Positions 38,970 through 46,016 of a stretch of 64,000 bases of DNA are shown here, in pieces. The notes under the pieces are model-generated. The model searched no databases, had not been told where the DNA came from, and saw only the letters and a list, made by a program, of their open reading frames with translations. How positions within the stretch are numbered: the first letter of the stretch is position 1; each line of letters opens with the position of its first letter. This DNA comes from Sphingomonas sp. SORGH_AS_0950 (lineage in GTDB: Bacteria > Pseudomonadota > Alphaproteobacteria > Sphingomonadales > Sphingomonadaceae), in NCBI RefSeq assembly GCF_030818415.1, contig NZ_JAUTAE010000001.1:3436001-3500000 (forward strand), given 5' to 3'. The position numbers were made by a program, and so were the translations under genes.

Positions 38970-38999
38970 GCCCCTTTCCCGCCCATGCGGGAAAGGGGC
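38970..38999. repeat. Perfect 13-bp hairpin between the SPOR gene and nagZ
   Basis: GCCCCTTTCCCGC, loop CCAT, GCGGGAAAGGGGC. There is no T-tract on the plus strand, so it is a weak or RNA-protecting hairpin rather than a classical terminator. It ends 14 bases before the nagZ ATG. Confidence 0.75.
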
Positions 39000-39013
39000 C
39001 GGAGTGTGCGTTC

Positions 39014-40018
39014 ATGATCCCCGTCATTTTCGGCCTGTCGGGCCCGGTGCTGACCCCCGACGAGCGGGCATTCTTCGCCGCGGTCGAACCGGCGGGCTAT
39101 ATCCTGTTCAAGCGCAACATCGTCGACCGGGCGCAAGTCCGTGCGCTGACCGACAGCTTGCGCGACTTGGCGGGGCGCGACGATCTGGCGATCCTGATCG
39201 ACCAGGAAGGCGGCCGGGTCGCGCGCATGGGGCCGCCCGAATGGCCTGCTTTCCCCGCCGGGCCGGTCTTTGCGCGACTGTACGAGACCGCGCCGATGTC
39301 GGCGATCCAGGCGATGCGCGCCAATGGCCAGGCGCTGGGCCTGATGCTGCGCGAGGTGGGGATCAGCGTCGACTGCGCGCCGCTGCTCGACGTTGTGCAG
39401 CCGGATACGACCGAGGCGATTGCCTGCCGCGCTTATGGTGCCGAGCCGATGCAGGTCGCGGCGCTGGGCCGCGCGATGCTGGAGGGGCTGGCGGCGGCGG
39501 GCGTCGTCGGCGTAATCAAGCATATGCCCGGCCATGGCCGCGCGCTGGTCGACTCGCATCACCTCCTGCCCACCGTCACCGCGAGCAAGGCCGAGCTGGC
39601 GGTCGATCTCGAACCCTTCCGCACGCTGGCCGCCGCACCGATGGGCATGACCAGCCATATCGTGTTCGAGGCCTGGGACGCCGAGCGCCCCGCGACGCTG
39701 TCGCCGACCGTGATCGAGCGGATCATCCGGGGGCGGATCGGGTTCGACGGGCTGCTGATGACCGACGATATCGACATGAAGGCGCTGAGCGGTACGGCGG
39801 GCGAGAAGGCGGCAGGCGCGCTGGCGGCGGGATGCGACCTGGTGCTCGATTGCTGGGCGCGGATGGACGAGATGGTCGAGATTGCGGGGCGGGTGCCCGC
39901 CATCACCGATGTGGCCCGCGCCCGGCTCGACCGCGCGATGGCGAGTGTCGGTCCGGGGGAGGGCGACTTCGCCGAACTGATCGCCCGCCGCGACGCACTG
40001 TTGGCGCTGGCGGAATAG
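39014..40018 (+). CDS. nagZ: Beta-N-acetylglucosaminidase NagZ
   Basis: A 334-residue GH3 enzyme that releases GlcNAc from muropeptides in the cytoplasm during cell-wall recycling. PVIFGLSGPVLTPDERAFF at the N-terminus, YILFKRNIVDRAQVRALTD, LIDQEGGRVARM (substrate binding), KHMPGHGRALVDSHHLLP (catalytic His on the mobile loop) and GFDGLLMTDDIDMKALSG (nucleophilic Asp) are present. No signal peptide, as expected. It is shorter at the C-terminus than some GH3 enzymes, normal for NagZ. A block of repeats separates it from scpA. Confidence 0.94.
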   Translation: MIPVIFGLSGPVLTPDERAFFAAVEPAGYILFKRNIVDRAQVRALTDSLRDLAGRDDLAILIDQEGGRVARMGPPEWPAFPAGPVFARLYETAPMSAIQAMRANGQALGLMLREVGISVDCAPLLDVVQPDTTEAIACRAYGAEPMQVAALGRAMLEGLAAAGVVGVIKHMPGHGRALVDSHHLLPTVTASKAELAVDLEPFRTLAAAPMGMTSHIVFEAWDAERPATLSPTVIERIIRGRIGFDGLLMTDDIDMKALSGTAGEKAAGALAAGCDLVLDCWARMDEMVEIAGRVPAITDVARARLDRAMASVGPGEGDFAELIARRDALLALAE

Positions 40019-40031
40019 GAGCCACCCCATT

Positions 40032-40253
40032 CCTCCCCATCGAAGATGGGGAGGGGGACCGCGCCCGCAGGGTGTGGTGGAGGGGGGGCGGTGTCAGCCG
40101 CCGTCTGCGACGGCGCCCCTCCACCATCGCTACGCGATGGTCCCCCTCCCCAAGCAAGCTTGGGGAGGACTGAAATGGCACTCGGCAGGTTTCCTCATTC
40201 CTCCCCAAGCTATGCTTGGGGAGGGGGACCGCCGCGAAGCGGTGGTGGAGGGG
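40032..40253. repeat. CTCCCC-type palindromic repeats (family B), one full and one partial unit
   Basis: Unit 1 (40032-40168) has outer arms CCTCCCC...GGGGAGG and inner palindromes (CCATCGAAGATGG; CCATCGCTACGCGATGG; CCAAGCAAGCTTGG). Unit 2 (about 40200-40253) begins CCTCCCCAAGCTATGCTTGG and shares GGAGGGGGACCGCCGCGAAG with the copy between murB and ddl. They fill most of the 341-base gap between nagZ and scpA; the rest (40254-40359) holds no gene. Confidence 0.85.
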
Positions 40254-40359
40254 CACGGGCGCGCACTTCACCTGGGAGGGATGCTCGTCCCCCCTTCCGC
40301 TTCGGAAAGATAAACCCCGCCCGTCTCGCCATGGCTTCGCATCGCCGCTAAGCTGGCGC

Positions 40360-41085
40360 ATGATGACGGGGGAACAGCTGACGCTTGATCTGGACGGGTG
40401 GGAAGGGCCGCTTGACCTGTTGCTGTCGCTGGCGCGTTCGCAAAAGGTCGATCTGCGGCAGATTTCGATCCTGGCGCTGGTCGAGCAATATCTGCGTTTC
40501 ATCGACCGGGCGGGGCGGATGCAGTTGGAACTGGCCGCCGATTATCTCGTGATGGCGGCGTGGCTCGCCTATCTCAAATCCTCGCTGCTGCTGCCCCGCC
40601 AGCCCGAGGAGGAGCCGGACCCCGAGGATCTGGCGCTGCGGCTGCAACTCCGGCTGGAGCGGCTGGCGGCGATGCGCGAGGTGGGGGCGCGGCTGATGGC
40701 GCGCGACCGGCTGGGCCGCGACGTCTTCGCGCGCGGCGCGCCCGAGGGGCTGGCGGTGCAGCGCAAGGCGCAGTGGCAGGCCGGGCTCTATGACCTGATC
40801 GCCGCCTATGGCCGGATCAACGCGCGCACCCGCCCGGTCATGCATGTCGTCGCCGACCGGCAGGTGATGACGCTGGAGGCGGCGCTGGACCGCGTGTCGA
40901 TGCTGGTCGGCAGCCGGATCGACTGGTCGGCGATCGAGACGTTCCTGCCCGACGGCAGCGAGCGGCTGCGGCGTTCGGCGCTGGCGTCCAGCTTCCTCGC
41001 GGTCCTGGAACTGGCGCGGCAGGGCAAGGTCGAGCTGCGCCAGGCCGCGCCCTTCGCGCCGCTTCTGGTACGCCAGCCGCGATGA
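40360..41085 (+). CDS. scpA: Segregation and condensation protein A
   Basis: A 241-residue kleisin subunit of the SMC-ScpAB condensin. LDLDGWEGPLDLLLSLARSQKVDLRQISILALVEQYL is the N-terminal SMC-neck binding helix region; AADYLVMAAWLAYLKSSLLLP follows; the C-terminal winged helix contains SSFLAVLELARQGKVELRQ. Two adjacent ATGs (40360, 40363). Translationally coupled to scpB (ATGA). Confidence 0.94.
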   Translation: MMTGEQLTLDLDGWEGPLDLLLSLARSQKVDLRQISILALVEQYLRFIDRAGRMQLELAADYLVMAAWLAYLKSSLLLPRQPEEEPDPEDLALRLQLRLERLAAMREVGARLMARDRLGRDVFARGAPEGLAVQRKAQWQAGLYDLIAAYGRINARTRPVMHVVADRQVMTLEAALDRVSMLVGSRIDWSAIETFLPDGSERLRRSALASSFLAVLELARQGKVELRQAAPFAPLLVRQPR

Positions 41086-41687
41086 GCGCCATCGACCCGA
41101 CCGTGCGCGCGGTGGAAGCCGTGCTGTTCGCCTCGCCCGAGCCGATGAGCGTGGATTCGATCCGCGCCCATGTCGGCGTGACGAAGGGGGCGGCCGACAT
41201 CCGCGCCGCGCTGGACACGCTGGAGGCGCATTATGCCGGGCGCGGGATCGCGCTGGTCCGGCGCGGCGACCGCTGGCATTTCCAGACCGCGCCCGATCTC
41301 GCGCATCTGCTGCGCCGCGACCGCGAGGAAATGCGCCGCCTGTCGCGCGCGGGCATCGAGACGCTGGCGATCATCGCCTATCACGAACCCGTCAGCCGCG
41401 CCGAGATCGAGGCGATCCGCGGCGTCGCCATTTCCAAGGGCACGCTGGACGTGCTGATGGAGGCGGGCTGGGTGCGGCCCGCGGGGCGGCGCGAGGTGCC
41501 GGGGCGGCCGCTGATCTATGCGACGACGCCCGCCTTTCTCCAGCATTTCGGGCTGACCAGCCGGCGCGATCTGCCCGGCCTGGAGGATCTGCGCGCGGCC
41601 GGGCTGCTCGATCCCGTCGATCTGGCGCTGGAGCGGCTGGAGGATGAGGAGGAGGCCGCATCCGATACGTCGCCAGAGGGCGATTGA
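41082..41687 (+). CDS. scpB: Segregation and condensation protein B
   Basis: A 201-residue tandem winged-helix protein partnering ScpA and SMC. VRAVEAVLFASPEPMSVDSI, WHFQTAPDLAHLLRR, SRAGIETLAIIAYHEPVSRAEIEAIRGV, WVRPAGRREVPGRPLIYATT and FLQHFGLTSRRDLPGLEDL are typical. The ATG overlaps the scpA stop. The acidic C-terminal tail (EDEEEAASD) is common. Confidence 0.94.
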   Translation: MSAIDPTVRAVEAVLFASPEPMSVDSIRAHVGVTKGAADIRAALDTLEAHYAGRGIALVRRGDRWHFQTAPDLAHLLRRDREEMRRLSRAGIETLAIIAYHEPVSRAEIEAIRGVAISKGTLDVLMEAGWVRPAGRREVPGRPLIYATTPAFLQHFGLTSRRDLPGLEDLRAAGLLDPVDLALERLEDEEEAASDTSPEGD

Positions 41688-41828
41688 GCTTTTCTTTGCG
41701 TCACGCCCACGTCACAATGAGGCGGCACGGCTCCTTGCTCCCCGTTCGGGGCTTTGCACGCATCGCTGAACCATTGCCGCTGGCGATGCCAAGGCCTAGA
41801 TAGACCATGAATTCCCAGGAGACGTGCC

Positions 41829-42065
41829 ATGGGCAGCTTTAGCCCGATTCACCTTCTCGTCCTCGCGATCGTCGCCATCCTTCTGCTCGGCGGCGGCCGC
41901 TTTTCCAACCTGATGGGCGATGTCGCCAAGGGTGTGAAGAACTTCAAGAAGGGCATGGCCGAAGAGGACGAAAAGCCCGCCAAGCCGTCCGCCCGGATCG
42001 AGGCGCAGAAGTCGGCCGAGCCCGCCTTCGACCGTGATGGCGAGCGCGTGCGCGACGATCGCTGA
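41829..42065 (+). CDS. tatA: Sec-independent translocase protein TatA
   Basis: A 78-residue Tat pore protein. MGSFSPIHLLVLAIVAILLLGGGRF is the short N-terminal membrane helix, followed by the hinge and amphipathic helix NLMGDVAKGVKNFKKGM (the FKKGM motif) and a charged tail. AGGAG precedes the ATG. It heads the tatABC operon that exports folded, often cofactor-containing proteins. Confidence 0.95.
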   Translation: MGSFSPIHLLVLAIVAILLLGGGRFSNLMGDVAKGVKNFKKGMAEEDEKPAKPSARIEAQKSAEPAFDRDGERVRDDR

Positions 42066-42094
42066 TCGCGTCCGCCAGCTGATACCGGACGTCC

Positions 42095-42568
42095 ATGTTC
42101 AATATCGACTCCAGCGAGTTCCTGCTCGTCGCCATCGTCGCGCTGGTCGTGATCGGTCCCAAGGATCTGCCCAAGGCGATGCGCGTCGTCGGCTATTGGG
42201 TCGGCAAGGCGCGCGGCGTCTCGCGCCAGTTCCGGCAGGGCTTCGACAATATGGTCCGCGAGGCCGAGCTGGAGGAAATGGAAAAGCGCTGGGCGGCGGA
42301 GAATGAGCGGATCATGCGCGAGCATGCCGCCGAGGTGCCGCCGGTCGTCGATCCCGCGCCCGATCACACGACGCCGGACCACGCCGCGCCCGATCACACG
42401 GCGCCGGATCACGCCGCGCCCGTCCCCTCCTTGCCCGACGCTCATGCGCCCGCGCACGAGGATCACAGCGACCGGCCGGTGATGGTCGAGAAGCCCGTCG
42501 TCGCCCCCGCGCCCGGCGATCCCTCCGCGCATCCGGCCCCGCGCCCCAATGAAGGGGCGGCGTCGTGA
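42095..42568 (+). CDS. tatB: Sec-independent translocase protein TatB
   Basis: A 157-residue TatB: membrane helix beginning MFNIDSSEFLLVAIVALVVIGPKDLPKAM with the E-x8-GPKDLP signature, amphipathic helix RQFRQGFDNMVREAELEEM, then a disordered tail. The tail has a 10-residue tandem repeat (DHTTPDHAAP then DHTAPDHAAP, encoded at about 42362-42421) and a Pro/Ala/His-rich end. It overlaps the GTG of tatC. Confidence 0.94.
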   Translation: MFNIDSSEFLLVAIVALVVIGPKDLPKAMRVVGYWVGKARGVSRQFRQGFDNMVREAELEEMEKRWAAENERIMREHAAEVPPVVDPAPDHTTPDHAAPDHTAPDHAAPVPSLPDAHAPAHEDHSDRPVMVEKPVVAPAPGDPSAHPAPRPNEGAAS

Positions 42569-43347
42569 CCGACCATGACGAGATCGACGCCAGCCGCGCC
42601 CCCCTGCTCGACCATCTGATCGAGCTTCGTCGTCGGCTGCTCTACTGCATCGTCGCGATCGCGCTGGGCTTCGGCGTGTCGATGTATTTCTCGGAGTCGA
42701 TCTTCGGCTTCCTCGCCAAGCCGCTGCTGGCGGCCGGGCAGGGCAAGCTGGTCTATACCGAGATTTTCGAGGCGTTTTTCGTCCAGGTGAAGGTCGCCTT
42801 CTTCGCCGCGATGATGATCGCCTTTCCGGTGATCGCCAACCAGCTGTGGCAGTTCGTCGCGCCGGGCCTGTACCGCAAGGAAAAGCGCGCGCTGCTGCCT
42901 TTCCTGCTGGCGACGCCGGTGCTGTTCCTGATGGGCGCGGCGATGGCCTATTATATCGCCATCCCGATGGCGCTCCACTTCCTGCTGGGCTTTGACGGGG
43001 TCGTCGGCGGCGTGCGGCGCGAGGCCTTGCCCGCCATCGGCAATTACCTGTCCTTCATCATGCAGTTCCTGTTCGCCTTCGGCCTGGCGTTCCTGTTGCC
43101 GGTGCTGCTGATGCTGCTGGAGCGGGCGGGGATCGTGACGCGCAAGCAACTGATCGGGGCTCGGCGCTATGCGATCGTCGCGGCGACCGCGATCGCGGCG
43201 GTGCTGACCCCGCCCGACCTGATGTCGCAGGTGCTGCTCGCGGTGCCGCTCATCATCCTCTACGAACTGGCGATCATCGGCATCTGGTTCACCGAACGGA
43301 GCCGGGCCAGACAGGCGCCCGAAGAGGAAGCCGACGCGGCGGCGTGA
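42565..43347 (+). CDS. tatC: Sec-independent translocase protein TatC
   Basis: A 260-residue six-span membrane protein that recognises twin-arginine signals with TatB. APLLDHLIELRRRLLYCIVAIALGF is the TatC N-terminus; PLLAAGQGKLVYTEIFEAFFVQVKVAFF and FVAPGLYRKEKRALLPFL are hallmark loops; YLSFIMQFLFAFGLAFLLPVLLMLL and LTPPDLMSQVLLAVPLIILYEL complete it. GTG start overlaps the tatB stop. Confidence 0.96.
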   Translation: MTDHDEIDASRAPLLDHLIELRRRLLYCIVAIALGFGVSMYFSESIFGFLAKPLLAAGQGKLVYTEIFEAFFVQVKVAFFAAMMIAFPVIANQLWQFVAPGLYRKEKRALLPFLLATPVLFLMGAAMAYYIAIPMALHFLLGFDGVVGGVRREALPAIGNYLSFIMQFLFAFGLAFLLPVLLMLLERAGIVTRKQLIGARRYAIVAATAIAAVLTPPDLMSQVLLAVPLIILYELAIIGIWFTERSRARQAPEEEADAAA

Positions 43348-43368
43348 TGTCGGTGTGGATGGTTCTGG

Positions 43369-43400
43369 AAAGGCCTCGGTGAGAGCCGGGGCCTTTTTCT
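43369..43400 (+). terminator. Terminator after tatC
   Basis: AAGGCCTCGG / GCCGGGGCCTT stem (one mismatch) with a short loop, then TTTTCTTT, beginning 22 bases after the tatC stop. Confidence 0.75.
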
Positions 43401-43411
43401 TTGGTGCTCGC

Positions 43412-43501
43412 TTGGCCTTCGACTTCGCTCAGGCTGAACGGAGCGAGGGAAGGGCTCCAAGGCCCCAAACGCCGTTCAGCCTGAGCGAAGTCGAAGGCCA
43501 C
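43412..43501. repeat. Palindromic intergenic repeat, family A, copy 3
   Basis: Arms 43412-43441 and 43472-43501 match those of copy 1 almost base for base (CCTTCGACTTCGCTCAGG core) and face each other over a 30-base spacer that also shares the GGAGCGAGGGA start with copy 1. Confidence 0.9.
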
Positions 43502-43517
43502 GGACTGAACCCCAACA

Positions 43518-43549
43518 AAAAAGGCCCGGCGAAACCGCCAGGGCCTTTC
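43518..43549 (-). terminator. Terminator of the entericidin-like gene
   Basis: Read leftward, AAAGGCCCTGGCGG pairs with CCGGGCCTTT and is followed by a T-run (TTTTTTGTTGGGG), 24 bases after the entericidin-like stop. Confidence 0.75.
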
Positions 43550-43572
43550 CTGTCTTCAGCCGGGTGAAGGGC

Positions 43573-43707
43573 TTACTTGGCGTCGTCCGCCGTCTTGGCG
43601 ACGGTGTTGCCCGCCGAGCTCACGTCGCGACCCACGCCCTCGACGGTGTTGCATGCGCTGACCAGCAACGCACCGGCGACGATTGCCAGACCCATGAGCT
43701 TACGCAT
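43573..43707 (-). CDS. Entericidin A/B-family small lipoprotein
   Basis: A 44-residue lipoprotein too short for ordinary ORF cut-offs. KLMGLAIVAGALLVSAC is a signal with lipobox (VSAC), and the mature peptide NTVEGVGRDVSSAGNTVAKT is the entericidin-type amphipathic segment. Entericidins are antidote/toxin lipopeptides linked to stress-induced lysis in E. coli; in alphaproteobacteria similar genes are often stress-controlled but their activity is unproven. A perfect AAGGAG ribosome-binding site lies 7 bases upstream and an EcfG-like promoter is at 43741-43765. It sits beside the general stress response locus. Confidence 0.9.
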   Translation of the reverse strand: MRKLMGLAIVAGALLVSACNTVEGVGRDVSSAGNTVAKTADDAK

Positions 43708-43740
43708 TCTCAGTCTCCTTTGTGAAATCCTTGCGCGTCC

Positions 43741-43765
43741 AATGCGTCAACACGGCATTCGTTCC
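43741..43765 (-). promoter_or_regulatory. Predicted EcfG-type promoter of the entericidin-like gene
   Basis: Read leftward, GGAAC (43765-43761), 16 bases, CATT (43744-43741), against the consensus GGAAC-N16/17-CGTT; one mismatch. Expected transcription start about 27 bases before the start codon, leaving room for the AAGGAG site. Confidence 0.55.
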
Positions 43766-43830
43766 GGCCCTGTCACGGGTGGCGACACGGGCGGTGAAGC
43801 GGCGGAATCTTGGGCTGCAGAAAAGATTAA

Positions 43831-43952
43831 GGCCTGGAAGCGTCACCGGGGGGGGAGGGTGGACGCTTCCAGGCCTATGGCTTGGATAGCGAGAGCGGGG
43901 GGGCATAAGTTCGCTATCCGAAGAGCAGAACCCTCTGCCGGGGCAAGGGTTC
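43831..43952. other. Three tandem hairpins downstream of the PhyP gene
   Basis: Hairpin 1 (43831-43875): 14-bp perfect stem GGCCTGGAAGCGTC. Hairpin 2 (43884-43919): 9-bp stem GGATAGCGA. Hairpin 3 (43928-43952): GAACCCT + TGCC stem with one bulge. They fill the spacer between the phyP stop (43992) and the entericidin promoter. Leftward, hairpin 1 is followed by TTAATCTTTT, so termination of phyP transcripts is possible; a structured small RNA is an alternative. Confidence 0.55.
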
Positions 43953-43991
43953 CCGGCTTTTTCGCAGTTGCGAATCTTTTTCGCCGATTTT

Positions 43992-45584
43992 TCAGTCGCG
44001 CCCGACGATCGCGATGGAAATCTCATAGGCTCCGGTCAGCGGATCATGGTGCAACGGCGCACGAAGCTGTCGCGCCAGTCCCTCCATCACCCGGCCATAG
44101 CGCTTGCCGATCAGGTGCCGCAGCTCGTCGGTCTCGACCAGTGCGCGCGATACGACGCGGACGACCGCGCGGCCTTCCTGCTCGGCGGGCTTGACCGCGA
44201 CACGGATCTGCGCGGCGGGGTCGCAATTCATCGCCAGCTCGATCGTCTCGGTAACGAGGAAGGCCACCGCGACCGCCACGTCCTGGTTGACCAGAAGCGG
44301 CGCGACGTCGAGCGAGATGCCGATCCCGGCGGCGTTCTCCGGCGCGGTGGCGCGGATGTTCGCCGCCAGCTCGCCGATCATCGTGCGCAGGTTCAGCCCG
44401 CGATTTTCCTCCAGCTCGGCGAAGTGATGGCGATGCACCACCGCCAGCGCATCGACGCGCCGCTGGATCGAGGAATAGGCGGCCATCGCCTCCGGCCCCG
44501 TCGCACCGCGCGCGTGGAAGTTGATCAGGCTGGAGATGACCTGGAGGTTGTTCTTCACCCGGTGATGGACTTCGCGGGTCAGCTTGGTCTGGCGGACCAG
44601 CCCTTCGGCCAGTCCGGCCTCGTGGGTGGCGACCGTCTGGGTGATCGCCTCGAACGTATCGGCCAGGTCGCGGATCTCCTGCGCGGGCGCGGCCTCCACC
44701 TGCGAGATGTCGAGCGTCTCGCCCGGCTGATAGGCGGCGACGATCCCGCGCAATTGGCGCAGGGGGCGGATGAGCAGGCGGTCGACGATGAACCAGCCCA
44801 GCACGACGGCGGCCAGCCACATCAGCAGCGGCAGCGCGAGCGCCACGATCAGCGAGGAGGTGATCGGCGCGCTGGGGGCCGAGGTCCGCAGCACCAGGCC
44901 GCCAATGCCCAGCTCGGTCCGGATCGACTTCATCCGCGCGAGCGCGCCCCGGCCGGGCAGGCTGGCCAGCGGCAGGGATTCGCCGTCGAGCTCGATCACC
45001 GATGCGACCGCGCTGGTGTGATTGCTCTGGTCGATCAGCGTGCGCAGGAAGGGCAGGGGGAAGAAGGCGCGCGCCTGGGTCCGGCCGTCCTGATGCACGA
45101 CCGACAGGACCAGGCCCTGTCCGGCCAGGATATCGGCGCCGATCGGAGATCCGTCGGCCAGCACCGGCAATGCGGCGGGCAGCGGGTCGCCGCACAGCGT
45201 CTTGCCCGTCCGGTCCGTGATGACGAAGCGAGCGCCGGTCATCGACTGTTGCGCGAACACGCCCTGGGCGCGGGCGCAGCTGGGCGTGTCGAGCGGGTCC
45301 TGGCCCAGCGCACGGACCGCCACGCGTAGCGCGGTCATGTCGCCGACCAGTTCGGTGGCGATGGCGCGCGCATCCTCGTTCGCGGCGATGCGCAGGCGGC
45401 CGCTCGCCTCGCTGTCGGCCAGCCGGGTCGTCTGCAACGTGGCAAAGACCGCGATGGCCGCCAGAATCAGCAGCGTGCTGCCCAGCACCAGAACGAGCTT
45501 CGCGCCCGTGGTCAGACGCGGTGCCGGGACCGGGGGGCATTCGACGGGGTCAGCCGGGGCGGGAATGATGGGGGCGTTGGCCAT
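43992..45584 (-). CDS. phyP: PhyP-like sensor protein of the general stress response, HisKA_2 type with degenerate ATPase domain
   Basis: A 530-residue membrane protein: Pro-rich N-terminus, first span at about residues 28-50 (LVLVLGSTLLILAAIAVFATL), periplasmic sensor domain, second span near 245-270, HAMP-like linker (RPLRQLRGIVAAYQPGETLD), and a HisKA_2 dimerisation domain with the phospho-acceptor region TREVHHRVKNNLQVISSLI. The ATP-binding half is abnormal: the N-box reads LVTETIELAMN where family members have ELVTNALKHA, and no DxGxG (G1) motif is found. Sphingomonas PhyP at this locus is known as a negative regulator that dephosphorylates PhyR; the missing ATP motifs agree with that. 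nepR ends 12 bases upstream, so the two are co-transcribed. Confidence 0.88.
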   Translation of the reverse strand: MANAPIIPAPADPVECPPVPAPRLTTGAKLVLVLGSTLLILAAIAVFATLQTTRLADSEASGRLRIAANEDARAIATELVGDMTALRVAVRALGQDPLDTPSCARAQGVFAQQSMTGARFVITDRTGKTLCGDPLPAALPVLADGSPIGADILAGQGLVLSVVHQDGRTQARAFFPLPFLRTLIDQSNHTSAVASVIELDGESLPLASLPGRGALARMKSIRTELGIGGLVLRTSAPSAPITSSLIVALALPLLMWLAAVVLGWFIVDRLLIRPLRQLRGIVAAYQPGETLDISQVEAAPAQEIRDLADTFEAITQTVATHEAGLAEGLVRQTKLTREVHHRVKNNLQVISSLINFHARGATGPEAMAAYSSIQRRVDALAVVHRHHFAELEENRGLNLRTMIGELAANIRATAPENAAGIGISLDVAPLLVNQDVAVAVAFLVTETIELAMNCDPAAQIRVAVKPAEQEGRAVVRVVSRALVETDELRHLIGKRYGRVMEGLARQLRAPLHHDPLTGAYEISIAIVGRD

Positions 45585-45596
45585 GCGGCCGGATCG

Positions 45597-45752
45597 TCAG
45601 TCCAGCTTGCTGAGAAGGTCAAGCATCTCGTCAGGAATCTTTTCGTCGACGGTCTTCTGATATGCCTGGCGCAGGGCCGAGCCGGCATCCTTCTCGCCAC
45701 CGTTTTCGGGCGTCGAGGAAGGCGTCTTCTTGGTCTTGTTGCCCAAACTCAA
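45597..45752 (-). CDS. nepR: Anti-sigma factor NepR
   Basis: A 51-residue (or 56-residue) protein that sequesters EcfG until phosphorylated PhyR binds it. The diagnostic C-terminal helices are ALRQAYQKTVDEKIPDEMLD followed by LLSKLD; the N-terminus is Lys/Ser/Thr-rich. The TTG at 45752 is favoured because AGGGGG lies 6 bases upstream; a GTG at 45767 (product starting MQGDILSLGNK) is the alternative but lacks a good site. It is divergent from phyR and precedes phyP; an EcfG-like promoter lies at 45856-45880. Confidence 0.9.
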   Translation of the reverse strand: MSLGNKTKKTPSSTPENGGEKDAGSALRQAYQKTVDEKIPDEMLDLLSKLD

Positions 45753-45855
45753 AATATCCCCCTGCACGACCCACTAGCGGGGCAACCGACGCAATGGCGA
45801 CCCAATCGCGCCGCCGGTCGGCGTTACGCCAGAGCCATAGTTGATGTGGCGATGA

Positions 45856-45880
45856 AACCAAATTCGATCTTGTTGGTTCC
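45856..45880 (-). promoter_or_regulatory. Predicted EcfG promoter of nepR-phyP
   Basis: Read leftward, GGAAC (45880-45876), 16 bases, GGTT (45859-45856). This fits GGAAC-N16/17-CGTT with one difference in the variable first base of the -10 element, and gives negative autoregulation of the response. Confidence 0.65.
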
Positions 45881-46016
45881 CGATGCGATACGAAAAAACC
45901 GGACGGACGTCCATGCGGCGCGTCGATCGGGGATTTCGGAGAAAACGGCATTGAAAACACGCGCGGCGGCCAGCACATCAGGCTTTCGCGAATACCTCAG
46001 GGAGTGATCATTACCC

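Noticed and set aside
43575..44194. A 205-codon plus-strand frame over the entericidin gene and the end of phyP
   Set aside because: It is antisense to the entericidin-like gene, which has a lipobox, a perfect ribosome-binding site and a terminator.
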